Shown piece after piece: positions 15,338-23,730 of a stretch of DNA of 45,478 nucleotides. The stretch covers positions 1-45,478 of the forward strand of contig JAKISR010000013.1 of NCBI GenBank assembly GCA_021648465.1. Direction: 5' to 3'. Position 1 is the first letter of the stretch. Every line of letters begins with the position of its first letter. A program made the translations under genes and the position numbers. Below the pieces are notes generated by a model. That model did no database searches, was not told the origin of the DNA, and worked only from the letters and a program-made list of their open reading frames with translations. This DNA is from Sulfurimonas sp. Lineage in GTDB: Bacteria > Campylobacterota > Campylobacteria > Campylobacterales > Sulfurimonadaceae.

Positions 15338-18046
15338 ATGCAACATCTAACAGGACAGAATTGGCATAGTTTAGAGATAGATGAAATTATAAAACTCTTT
15401 GAGAGTGATGGTAGTGATGGTTTAGGATCACTAAGTATAAAACATCGCCAAGAATACTTTGGTAAAAATATTCTTAAAGGCAAAAAGCAAGATTCTAAGC
15501 TCAAAAAATTCTTTATACAATTTCATAACGCACTTATTTATATATTACTTGGGGCTACTCTTGTAACAGCAGTGCTTGGTGAATGGATTGATAGTGGAGT
15601 TATTTTTTCAGTAGTAATTATCAATGTTATTATAGGTTATATTCAAGAAATAAAAGCACAAGAGGCTATAGCATCTTTAAAAAAGATGATGAATACTCAA
15701 GCCATAGTAATTAGAGATGGGAAAAAAGTAAATATCTCCTCTGTAGATTTGGTTCCAGGTGATATAGTTTTATTGGAATCTGGCTCAAAAGTTCCAGCAG
15801 ATATGAGGCTTATAGAATCAAAAGATCTTAAAGTGGATGAATCGATGCTTACAGGCGAATCTGTAAGTTCACAAAAAGATATATCACTTCAAGAACAAAA
15901 TATTACGCTAAACGACAGAGACAATATGATTTACTCTGGAACATTTGTAACATATGGAAGAGCAAAAGCTATAGTAGTAGGAACTGCTAAACATACAGAA
16001 CTTGGAAAAATTGCTCACTTGATAGAAGAAACAGCCTCTATGGATACCCCATTAACTAAAAAAATATCATCTTTTTCTAAAGTTTTACTCTATGTGATTT
16101 TAGCTCTTTCAGCATTTACATTTGCTGTTGGAATTTTAAGAGACATGAGTACAGTTGATATTTTTATGGCTTCAGTTGCTTTAGCTGTTGGTGCTATTCC
16201 TGAGGGGTTACCAGCTGCTGTAACCATCACTCTTGCTATTGGTGTAAGCAGAATGGCAACAAAAAATGCGATTATAAGAAAACTTCCTGCTGTTGAAACA
16301 CTTGGAAGCGTTACTACAATCTGTTCAGATAAAACAGGGACCCTTACACAAAATAAGATGAGTGTTACAAATATATATTGTGCAGGTAATATATATAATA
16401 TATCTGGAAATGGATATGAGCCAAAAGGTGATTTTTTTAAAGATAACAAAAAGATAGAATCTTTGGATGATAAACTAAAAGAGATACTAAGAATTGGTTA
16501 TTTATGTAATGAATCAAATCTTGTTGAAAAAGATGGAATATATAGTATAAATGGAGACCCAACAGAGGGCGCATTAGTTGTTTGTGCCCTAAAAGCTCAA
16601 TATGATGAGAATATTTTAAATACACAATATCCAAGATTGGATATATTACCATTTGAATCAGATAGGCAATTTATGGCTACATTAAATAAAGATGTTTCAA
16701 ATAATCAAAATGTTTTATGTTTAAAAGGATCAATAGAAAAAATTTTAGCTATTAGTAATTTTGAGCAAATGGAAAATGAACTCATAGAAATAGATAAAAG
16801 TAAAATATTAGAACAAGTGGAAAAGTTTGCTTTAGAGGGATTAAGAGTTTTAGCAGTAGCTAAAAAAAATATTTCTGAAGATAAAATAGATGATAAATTA
16901 TTTGATAATAAATTTACTTTTTTAGGTCTTATTGCAATGATGGACCCACCTAGACAAGAAGCTATTGAAGCAGTAAAAGAATCAATAGGTGCTGGAATAA
17001 AAGTGATAATGATTACAGGTGATCATGCAATAACTGCTTTTTCTATTGCTAAGATGATGTCTATTATCAAACAAGATACAAAATTTGATGATTCTGTTAT
17101 TACAGGTAGTGAGCTTTTTAATCTAACTGATGAAGAGTTGATAAAAAAGGTTTCTCACGTAAAAGTATTTGCAAGAGTAGAACCTAAACAAAAATTACGT
17201 ATAGTAGATGCTCTTCAGGCAAGAGGTGAGATAGTTGCAATGACAGGGGATGGTGTAAATGATGCTCCAGCTTTAAAACAAGCTGATATTGGAATTGCAA
17301 TGGGTATTGGTGGTACTGAGGTGGCAAAAGAAGCAGCTGATATGATTTTAAGTGATGATAATTTTAGTTCTATTACACACGCTATTAAAGAGGGCAGAAA
17401 TGTATTTGATAATCTAATTAAGTTTATCACATGGACACTACCAACAAACCTTGGAGAAGGACTTGTTATTTTATTTGCGATTATGCTTGGTCTGACCCTT
17501 CCAATCCTTCCAGTACAGATTTTATGGATAAATATGTCAACTGCAATTTTTTTAGGTCTTATGCTTGTTTTTGAACCTAAAGAAAAAAATATTATGCAAC
17601 GCCCCCCGAGAGATCCTAAAAAACCAATGCTTAGTAAAAGTATAATTATTCAGATGTTGATAGTTGGATTTTATATGCTAATTGCTTCTTATGTAATGTT
17701 TAACTATGCAATAAGCAATGGCTATAGCGTAGAATACGCTCGAACAATTGCTGTAAATATATTTGTATTTACTGAGTTGTTTTATCTATTTAGTTGTAAA
17801 GAATTAAATACTTCTGTTTTTAAGACAAACATATTTAATAATAAACTATTGCTTTTAGGCGTAGGTTTAATGTGTATTATCCAAATTGTATTTACACATA
17901 CAGAGTTTATGCAACTGATGTTTAAGAGTGAATCATTAGATATGCAAACATGGTCACAAATACTTATGATTGCATTTAGTGTTGTCTTTGTAGTAGAGAT
18001 AAAAAGATTTATAGAAAATAAATTTGTATCTGTAAAAGTGTCTTAA
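15338..18046 (+). CDS. P-type cation-transporting ATPase (P2-like, Ca2+-ATPase family)
   Basis: 902 aa with the full P-type layout: N-terminal cation-ATPase domain, actuator motif TGES (about 170-173), TM4 PEGLPAAVTITLAIG, phosphorylation motif DKTGTLT with D331, KGS in the nucleotide domain, hinge MTGDGVND (635-642), and four further membrane helices. The PEGLP in TM4 and the length place it with P2-type pumps (Ca2+, Mn2+, Na+/K+ relatives). In TM6 the motif is NMSTAIFLG, where SERCA-type pumps have N-x-x-T-D. The key Asp is replaced by Ala, so the ion is uncertain. It is flanked by two gene remnants and ends before a convergent nifU. Confidence 0.88.
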   Translation: MQHLTGQNWHSLEIDEIIKLFESDGSDGLGSLSIKHRQEYFGKNILKGKKQDSKLKKFFIQFHNALIYILLGATLVTAVLGEWIDSGVIFSVVIINVIIGYIQEIKAQEAIASLKKMMNTQAIVIRDGKKVNISSVDLVPGDIVLLESGSKVPADMRLIESKDLKVDESMLTGESVSSQKDISLQEQNITLNDRDNMIYSGTFVTYGRAKAIVVGTAKHTELGKIAHLIEETASMDTPLTKKISSFSKVLLYVILALSAFTFAVGILRDMSTVDIFMASVALAVGAIPEGLPAAVTITLAIGVSRMATKNAIIRKLPAVETLGSVTTICSDKTGTLTQNKMSVTNIYCAGNIYNISGNGYEPKGDFFKDNKKIESLDDKLKEILRIGYLCNESNLVEKDGIYSINGDPTEGALVVCALKAQYDENILNTQYPRLDILPFESDRQFMATLNKDVSNNQNVLCLKGSIEKILAISNFEQMENELIEIDKSKILEQVEKFALEGLRVLAVAKKNISEDKIDDKLFDNKFTFLGLIAMMDPPRQEAIEAVKESIGAGIKVIMITGDHAITAFSIAKMMSIIKQDTKFDDSVITGSELFNLTDEELIKKVSHVKVFARVEPKQKLRIVDALQARGEIVAMTGDGVNDAPALKQADIGIAMGIGGTEVAKEAADMILSDDNFSSITHAIKEGRNVFDNLIKFITWTLPTNLGEGLVILFAIMLGLTLPILPVQILWINMSTAIFLGLMLVFEPKEKNIMQRPPRDPKKPMLSKSIIIQMLIVGFYMLIASYVMFNYAISNGYSVEYARTIAVNIFVFTELFYLFSCKELNTSVFKTNIFNNKLLLLGVGLMCIIQIVFTHTEFMQLMFKSESLDMQTWSQILMIAFSVVFVVEIKRFIENKFVSVKVS

Positions 18047-18061
18047 GTGGATATATTAAAT

Positions 18062-18130
18062 ATGAGTGAATTGTATATTGGCGTTATGAGTGGTACTAGC
18101 CTTGATGGGATTGATATATCTTTTTGTTAA
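18062..18130 (+). pseudogene. Remnant of anhydro-N-acetylmuramic acid kinase (anmK) 5' end
   Basis: Sixteen bases after the ATPase stop, a 22-codon frame reads MSELYIGVMSGTSLDGIDIS then FC and a stop. GVMSGTSLDGID is the N-terminal ATP-binding signature of AnmK, which recycles cell-wall anhydro-MurNAc. The rest of the roughly 360-codon gene is absent. The next 120 bp hold no matching sequence that I can see, and then nifU begins on the other strand. This is a deletion scar rather than a functional gene. Confidence 0.7.
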
Positions 18131-18213
18131 ATCAGTGGCTTAATTAAAACTTGGTTGGTTAATAAAATTATGCAAATAGAGCATTAAAAAGTAGCTGTAT
18201 AATAATTTAGAAG

Positions 18214-18242
18214 TTAACAAGCCACTAAAAGTAACTTGTTAA
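18214..18242. terminator. Weak stem-loop between convergent P-type ATPase and nifU
   Basis: TTAACAAG (18214-18221) and CTTGTTAA (18235-18242) form an 8-bp stem with a 13-nt loop, 9 bp after the nifU stop. It has A/T-rich flanks on both sides, so it may end both convergent transcripts. An 8-bp AGTGGCTT/AAGCCACT inverted pair (18134-18141 and 18219-18226) partly competes with it. Confidence 0.35.
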
Positions 18243-18250
18243 GTAAAAAC

Positions 18251-19225
18251 TTAAATAGGTAAAACCCTGATTTTCTTAGAAAGCTTCTCTTTAAGAGTTG
18301 ATTCAATTGCGTAAAGTGTACCTGTTGCAGAAGAAGCACAACCGTTACATGCACCTAAATATCTGATATAAACATCAATATTTTCATCACTTGATTTAAC
18401 ATCGATTACTTCCATATCTCCACCATCCATAATTAGAAACTGACGGATACTTTCATCAATTTCAGCGTCAATTGCTTTGATTTGTTGAACAAGAGTCATA
18501 TCTTCAAATGCAGCATTTCCACCAGCATCAGCAGCAGCTTTCATTTTTTCTTCATCTATCTCTCTACGAGTATCAGCAAGTATGTCTACTAGGTAATATT
18601 CTCTTTTTTCATGCCCACCAGGTCTTATACATGATTTACAAAAACCACCAGCTTTTGTATAATCAGTAATCTGCTCAATTGTTGTTAAGTCGTTTAAACG
18701 GATAACTTCTTGAAGAGTAGATAAACTAACACGAGCACATTCACAAACGATGATTTCATCTTCAAAACTCTCAGCATCAACACCTTTGTAAAGTCCAGCA
18801 GCTTTTTTAATAACATCATAAGCCATAACTGAACAGTGCATTTTTTGAGGTGGAACAGCTGGGGTTTCTGGATCATCACGAAGAGCAAATTCAACATCAA
18901 TATTTGTAATTTTTACAGCTTCATCAACTGTTTTGCCAATACAAAGCTCAGTCATAATATCAGAACTTGCAATAGCAGTGCCACAACCAAAACTTTTAAA
19001 TTTTGAGTTTATGATGATATCTGTTTTGGGGTTAATTTCCCAATAAAGACGAACTGCATCACCACAACTCTCAGCACCAAAATCAGCAACAATAAGTTGA
19101 TTTCCTCTAGCTTCAACATCTGCTTCAAAAATTTCACCTTGATGTTGAGGATTATTCATAAGTGTAGTTACTTTATTTGAGTACGCATCCCATAATGATG
19201 CGCCTAGTAAATCGTCCTTAGCCAT
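18251..19225 (-). CDS. nifU: NifU-type iron-sulfur cluster scaffold protein
   Basis: 324 aa with three domains. The N-terminal IscU-like scaffold has its three cysteines in AESCGDA, FGCGTA and MHCSVMA. The central [2Fe-2S] BFD-like domain is CECARVS... GGFCKSCI. The C-terminal NifU domain carries the CxxC GACNGCASS. NifU assembles Fe-S clusters using sulfur from NifS and hands them to apoproteins. In Campylobacterota lacking ISC this pair is the housekeeping system, so its presence does not imply nitrogen fixation. It lies downstream of nifS on the same strand after an unusual 137-bp spacer. Confidence 0.95.
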   Translation of the reverse strand: MAKDDLLGASLWDAYSNKVTTLMNNPQHQGEIFEADVEARGNQLIVADFGAESCGDAVRLYWEINPKTDIIINSKFKSFGCGTAIASSDIMTELCIGKTVDEAVKITNIDVEFALRDDPETPAVPPQKMHCSVMAYDVIKKAAGLYKGVDAESFEDEIIVCECARVSLSTLQEVIRLNDLTTIEQITDYTKAGGFCKSCIRPGGHEKREYYLVDILADTRREIDEEKMKAAADAGGNAAFEDMTLVQQIKAIDAEIDESIRQFLIMDGGDMEVIDVKSSDENIDVYIRYLGACNGCASSATGTLYAIESTLKEKLSKKIRVLPI

Positions 19226-19362
19226 TTTGTAATTCCTTAATTTTTCTTTCTTATGCTTCTAAAGAAGCTAACTTTAGTGCCTTAGCGGCTAGCGTAAGAT
19301 GCTTGGGCTTTTGCTCAAGTATCGTTCTTATAGATAAAGGTGCCCATTCATTACATTAGCAA
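19226..19362 (-). other. Unusual 137-bp nifS-nifU spacer with open frame and hairpins
   Basis: The spacer is richer in G and C than its surroundings. On the nif strand it has an open frame of about 33 codons without a start codon (NEWAPLSIRTILEQKPKHLT and LAAKALKLASLEA, stop near 19253). It includes a 7-bp stem with one G-T pair, CTTGGGC/GCTCAAG (19302-19308 and 19313-19319), and a small GCTTC/GAAGC hairpin at 19255-19268. It may be a dispersed repeat, the remnant of a gene, or an mRNA structure that sets the nifS:nifU ratio. Confidence 0.4.
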
Positions 19363-20577
19363 TTAATGGTGATGAAGCTCACATTCTTGAACTTCCCCGC
19401 CTTCGGTTGGTTTTTGTTTAGCAAAAGAGCTAGAGATCGCTCTTAAACGAAAAACAGCATCTTTAAAGTGATTAATTGTGTAGTCAATCTCTTCATCTGT
19501 TGTAAAACGAGAAAGACTTAAACGAATACCTGTATGAGCTAACTCATTATCAGCACCAATTGCTAACATTACAGTATTTGCTTCTAGTTCTTCGCTAGCA
19601 CAAGCAGAACCAGTTGAAGCACCAATTTGACCGTTGTTTAAGTCCCAAAGCATACCTTCACCTTCAACACCTCTAATAGAGATAAGGATAGTATTTGGTG
19701 TACGGTTATCTCTGTCACCAACTACAAAAGTCTCACTTAGTTCTAAAATAGCATCTTCAAGTTTATCCCTTTTAGCTCTTATTTTTGCTGAAGTTTCTTC
19801 TATATTTGCTGTAGCAAGTTCTATAGCTTTACCCATTCCAACTATAAGTGGAACATTTAGAGTACCTGAGCGACGACCACCCATATGCTCACCACCATGC
19901 AAAAGTGGAGTTAAAGCTTGAGAATTTTTAATATATAAAGCACCAATACCTTTTGGTCCATGAAATTTATGAGCTGACATTGAAACAAAATCAATATGAA
20001 TATTTTGTAAATCTACTGGAATTTTACCAATAGCTTGAACAGCATCTGAGTGAAAAAGCACACCTTTAGTTTTACAAATTTCACCAATTTCAGAAATAGG
20101 AAAAATCATTCCTGTTTCATTAGATGCCCACATAATAGAAACTAGAGCTGTTTTATCAGTGATAAAACTAGCAACAGTATGAGACTCAACTATACCTTGT
20201 TCATTAACTGGAAGATATGTAACTTTTACACCTTGATCTTCTAAAAATTTACAAGTAGCTAGAATTGATGGATGTTCAACTTCCGTAGTTACGATGTGAT
20301 TTTTATCACCATTTACAATATAGTCAGTATAAATTGATTGTAAAACCCAATTGTTTGACTCTGTTGCACAAGAGGTAAATACTATATCATCTGCATCCGC
20401 CGCATTTAGAGCAGTATATACTTGGTCTATAGCCTTACTTATTGCTGGATGAGCAGCTGTTCCAAATTTATGAAGTGAGTTAGGATTACCATATATTTCA
20501 CTAAAGAATGGAGTCATGGTTTTTACAACTAATGGGTCAACCATTGTTGTAGCATTATTATCTAAATAAACTTGCAT
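19363..20577 (-). CDS. nifS: Cysteine desulfurase NifS
   Basis: 404 aa from ATG 20577, chosen because GAGGA lies 5 nt upstream and the family begins at MQVYLDNNATT. The frame is open 12 bp further to 20589. It is a PLP enzyme with the lysine in SMSAHKFHGPKGIGALYI and the active-site Cys loop in GASTGSACASEELEA. It removes sulfur from cysteine as a persulfide for NifU. The C-terminus ends in a short His cluster (ECELHHH). It is the first gene of the leftward nifS-nifU pair, with a palindrome in its promoter region. Confidence 0.95.
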   Translation of the reverse strand: MQVYLDNNATTMVDPLVVKTMTPFFSEIYGNPNSLHKFGTAAHPAISKAIDQVYTALNAADADDIVFTSCATESNNWVLQSIYTDYIVNGDKNHIVTTEVEHPSILATCKFLEDQGVKVTYLPVNEQGIVESHTVASFITDKTALVSIMWASNETGMIFPISEIGEICKTKGVLFHSDAVQAIGKIPVDLQNIHIDFVSMSAHKFHGPKGIGALYIKNSQALTPLLHGGEHMGGRRSGTLNVPLIVGMGKAIELATANIEETSAKIRAKRDKLEDAILELSETFVVGDRDNRTPNTILISIRGVEGEGMLWDLNNGQIGASTGSACASEELEANTVMLAIGADNELAHTGIRLSLSRFTTDEEIDYTINHFKDAVFRLRAISSSFAKQKPTEGGEVQECELHHH

Positions 20578-20641
20578 ATTTTTCCTCATTTTTGAGTTAT
20601 CTTTTAATTAAGATATTTTTTGTCTTCTTTTGCATTTTTGA

Positions 20642-20665
20642 CATAATAATAAGTTTGTTATTATG
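20642..20665. promoter_or_regulatory. Inverted repeat between nifS and a divergent unknown gene
   Basis: CATAATAA (20642-20649) and TTATTATG (20658-20665) are perfect 8-bp arms separated by 8 bp, 65 bp upstream of nifS and 86 bp upstream of the gene at 20752. The size and A/T composition fit a metal-responsive or Fe-S-responsive dimeric regulator site (Fur-, NikR- or IscR-like), but the motif matches none exactly. AT-rich DNA raises the chance of accidental dyads. Confidence 0.35.
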
Positions 20666-20751
20666 ATAAGCTTAAATGAAGCCGTGATTATACTATTTTT
20701 AAGCTATAATTATGTTTATATAAATAATTAATACAAAAAATAGGAATTAAT

Positions 20752-21255
20752 ATGTGTAATTTCAATAAACTTAACGATGATACAAAAGTATTATTTCATC
20801 TTTTAATGAAAAAGAGTGCAGATTCAATCGGAGGTGCAAATTTTTTACTTGCTCTTTTAGAGGCTATGAAAGATAAAAAACCAAATGCACTTATGTTAAA
20901 AGGGTGTCAAGTTCATTCAGATGAAGCTAGTATAAAATGGAACAAAATAATTTTTAAAGATAAACTAGATATTTTAGAGGAGGTTGTTCGTTCTCATAAA
21001 AATTCAGAAGAACAAGATTTTAATATACTAGAGAGTGATAATCAAAAAAAGAAAAAAAAGATTTTAAATATGGTAAAAACTTTAGCACCAATAGAATTTG
21101 TTATTTTGCCAGTTGATTCTGAAAATGGAGCTGGATTTAACTTTAAAGTTTTTGAATCCATAGAGAATGATATTGTAAAAATAAACCCTTTATTTGTAGC
21201 AATGTTTTTTTGCTCAACAGAGTATATGAAAAAAGCTTTAAAATATAAAATATAA
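20752..21255 (+). CDS. Uncharacterised 167-aa protein divergent from nifS
   Basis: I do not recognise this protein. It has no signal peptide or membrane segment. The N-terminal half is helical (TKVLFHLLMKKSADSIGGAN; FLLALLEAMKDKKPN). A lysine-rich patch (NQKKKKKILNMVKTL) lies in the middle. The C-terminal part is more strand-like and hydrophobic (IEFVILPVDSENGAGFNFKV; NPLFVAMFFCSTEYMKKAL). AGGA is 6 nt before the ATG. It is divergent from nifS and shares a 174-bp intergenic region with it, so a shared operator is possible. Codon use resembles the neighbours, so it looks resident. Confidence 0.7.
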   Translation: MCNFNKLNDDTKVLFHLLMKKSADSIGGANFLLALLEAMKDKKPNALMLKGCQVHSDEASIKWNKIIFKDKLDILEEVVRSHKNSEEQDFNILESDNQKKKKKILNMVKTLAPIEFVILPVDSENGAGFNFKVFESIENDIVKINPLFVAMFFCSTEYMKKALKYKI

Positions 21256-21325
21256 TTTAAAAAGTTTCAACTTTAAATCTTAAATGGTATAATCGCGTTA
21301 TTAAAACATACGATAAAGGTTCATA

Positions 21326-22585
21326 ATGGGACAAACTATAACAGAAAAAATATTCTCAGAGCATGTTGGCAAAGAGGTTTTTGCTGATGAAATTATCCGC
21401 TCAAACATCGATATGGTTATTGGAAATGACATAACTACTCCTATTTCAATCAAAGCATTTGAAGATAGTGGAGCTGATAAATTAGCAAATCCTGATGGTT
21501 TTTCTATCGTACTTGATCACTTCATACCTGCAAAAGATATTGCATCTGCAAATCAGGCTAGAATCAGCCGTGATTTTGCAAAAAAACATAAACTTAAAAA
21601 CTTTTTTGATGAAAAAGATATGGGTATTGAGCATGCTCTCTTACCAGAAAAAGGTCTTGTGGTTCCAGGTGATGTTATAATTGGAGCAGATTCTCATACC
21701 TGTACACATGGTGCATTAGGGGCATTTTCAACTGGTATGGGCTCTACTGACTTAGCATTTGCCATGATTAGCGGTGGAAATTGGTTTAAAGTCCCCCAAT
21801 CTATAAAAGTAGTACTTAGTGGAAAACCTAAGCTTCATACAACAGGTAAAGATATTATTTTAGAAATTATCCGTATGATTGGTGTTGATGGTGCATTGTA
21901 CCAAACACTTGAATTTACAGGTAACACAATAGAGTATTTAAACATGGATGACAGATTTTCTATGTGCAACATGGCTATTGAAGCTGGTGCAAAAAGTGGA
22001 ATTATTGCTTATGATGATATAACAAAAGAATTTTTAGCTGATAAAGATTTAGCAAGACAACCTCGCATTCACTACTCTGACGCGGATGCATCTTATGTGA
22101 AAACTTTAGAAATTAATGTTGCAAAACTTGAACCAGTTATCGCTTACCCATTTTTACCATCAAATGGTCACTCTATAACTAAAGCTGTTAATGATAAAAT
22201 TAAAATCGACCAAGCCTTTATTGGAAGCTGTACAAATGGTCGCTTAGGTGATTTAAAAATTGCTGCTGAAATTTTAAAAGGAAAAAGAGTACATGAAGAT
22301 GTTCGTCTAATAGTAACTCCTGCAACACAAAGAATTTTAAAAGAAGCATACAAACTTGGCTATATGGATATTATTATAGATGCAGGTGGAGTTGTCTCAA
22401 ACCCAACTTGTGGCGCATGTCTTGGTGGTTATATGGGTATTTTAGGTGATGGTGAAGTGGCAGTCTCTACAACAAATAGAAATTTTGTTGGTCGTATGGG
22501 TTCTCGTACATCTGAGGTTTATCTAGCAAACTCTGCTGTTGCAGCTATCTCTGCTATTACCGGCTATATATCAGATCCAAGATAA
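21326..22585 (+). CDS. leuC: 3-isopropylmalate dehydratase large subunit LeuC
   Basis: 419 aa, the shorter LeuC/homoaconitase-like form. It has the motif GADSHTCTHGALGAFSTGMGST, and the [4Fe-4S] cysteines in GSCTNGR and PTCGACLGG. With LeuD it isomerises 2-isopropylmalate to 3-isopropylmalate in leucine synthesis. No leuD is in the window, so the small subunit must be elsewhere. AAAGG precedes the ATG. The cluster-bearing enzyme is not linked to other leu genes here. Confidence 0.93.
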   Translation: MGQTITEKIFSEHVGKEVFADEIIRSNIDMVIGNDITTPISIKAFEDSGADKLANPDGFSIVLDHFIPAKDIASANQARISRDFAKKHKLKNFFDEKDMGIEHALLPEKGLVVPGDVIIGADSHTCTHGALGAFSTGMGSTDLAFAMISGGNWFKVPQSIKVVLSGKPKLHTTGKDIILEIIRMIGVDGALYQTLEFTGNTIEYLNMDDRFSMCNMAIEAGAKSGIIAYDDITKEFLADKDLARQPRIHYSDADASYVKTLEINVAKLEPVIAYPFLPSNGHSITKAVNDKIKIDQAFIGSCTNGRLGDLKIAAEILKGKRVHEDVRLIVTPATQRILKEAYKLGYMDIIIDAGGVVSNPTCGACLGGYMGILGDGEVAVSTTNRNFVGRMGSRTSEVYLANSAVAAISAITGYISDPR

Positions 22586-22640
22586 TAAATATATATTTAT
22601 GTTACAATTACAAAAAACGAAATCTAAGGAAATATAACAA

Positions 22641-23729
22641 ATGAAAAAACTACTACTTATATCAGCTCTCTTAGGAAGTATGGCAATAGCACAAGATTAC
22701 AAATATGAGATTACTCCTATTGTTGGATATAACATAGTAGAAGGTAACTTAGATTTAGATAACCAGTTTCTTATAGGAGCTGCGTTTCAATACAATGATT
22801 TTGATACACTTTTAAAACCAGAACTTAGCATTTTATATACAGATGCCGATTATGAAAACTTTAATATTAGCACGGATATACTACGCATAGCTGTTAGTGG
22901 CGTTCATGAATATGATTCAATAGGAAGCTTAACTCCTTTAACAAAAATAGGTGTTGGTTATGAAACAATAGATAGACACTTAGCAGAAAACAAAGATAGT
23001 ATATTTTTTAATGCAGGTGCTGGAGTAAAAATTGCATTTACAGATAATATCGCTTTAAAGTTAGAAGCTGTATATATGTTAAAAAATAATGATAATAGAT
23101 GGGATAATAATTTAGCTCTTTTAGCTGGTATTAACTTTGCATTTGGTCCAAAAGCACAAATACAAGCAGAACCTGAACCTGAGCCAACACCTATACCAGT
23201 TGATGGTGATGATGATAAAGATGGTGTTTTAAACTCTGTTGATCAATGTCCAAATACACCAGCAGGCAAAAAGGTAAATTATCAAGGTTGTTTTATTGAT
23301 GGTGATGATGATAAAGATGGTGTTTTAAACTCTGTTGATCAATGTCCAAATACACCAGCAGGCAATGTAGTAAACAATGATGGTTGTACAAAAATAGTAA
23401 ACCTAAATGTTAATTTTGAAAACAATTCATATATTGTTGATGAAATATCCAAACAAAAAGTAAAGAAATTTGCAGACTTTTTAAAGGTTCGTTCAAACTT
23501 CACCGCACAAATCATTGGTCATACAAACAATATAGGTCGTGAATCAGATAACCAAATTTTGTCTGAAAATAGAGCTAATGCAGTAAAAGATCTTATAATT
23601 GAATATGGTGTAGAACAACATAGAATTAGTGCTTCAGGTAAAGGTGAAAATAATCCTACAGCTTCAAACAACACAGCTGAAGGTCTTGCACAAAACAGAA
23701 GAATCGAAGCAACATTAAATAAAAACTAA
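22641..23729 (+). CDS. OmpA-family outer-membrane protein with duplicated Ca-binding repeat
   Basis: 362 aa with a signal peptide (MKKLLLISALLGSMAIA) and an N-terminal eight-strand-type barrel to about residue 170. A Pro/Glu linker (EPEPEPTPIPV) follows, then two thrombospondin-type-3-like repeats (DGDDDKDGVLNSVDQCPNTP twice) and a C-terminal OmpA peptidoglycan-binding domain (IIGHTNNIGRESDNQILSEN; RANAVKDLII). It anchors the outer membrane to the wall. The two repeats are 96 bp apart and 70 bp are identical at DNA level. AAGGAA precedes the ATG. mobA starts 1 bp after the stop. Confidence 0.92.
   Translation: MKKLLLISALLGSMAIAQDYKYEITPIVGYNIVEGNLDLDNQFLIGAAFQYNDFDTLLKPELSILYTDADYENFNISTDILRIAVSGVHEYDSIGSLTPLTKIGVGYETIDRHLAENKDSIFFNAGAGVKIAFTDNIALKLEAVYMLKNNDNRWDNNLALLAGINFAFGPKAQIQAEPEPEPTPIPVDGDDDKDGVLNSVDQCPNTPAGKKVNYQGCFIDGDDDKDGVLNSVDQCPNTPAGNVVNNDGCTKIVNLNVNFENNSYIVDEISKQKVKKFADFLKVRSNFTAQIIGHTNNIGRESDNQILSENRANAVKDLIIEYGVEQHRISASGKGENNPTASNNTAEGLAQNRRIEATLNKN
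23200..23365 (+). repeat. 70-bp identical direct repeat inside the OmpA gene
   Basis: Positions 23200-23269 and 23296-23365 are identical, an offset of 96 bp (32 codons). Each copy encodes the Asp-rich Ca-binding repeat with its CPNTP turn. Identity at silent positions points to a recent duplication. Copy number could change by slippage or recombination. Confidence 0.9.
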
Positions 23730-23730
23730 T

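Noticed and set aside
18251..20577. nifU-nifS as evidence for nitrogen fixation
   Set aside because: No nif structural or cofactor genes are present. In Campylobacterota the NIF-type pair is the general Fe-S assembly system.
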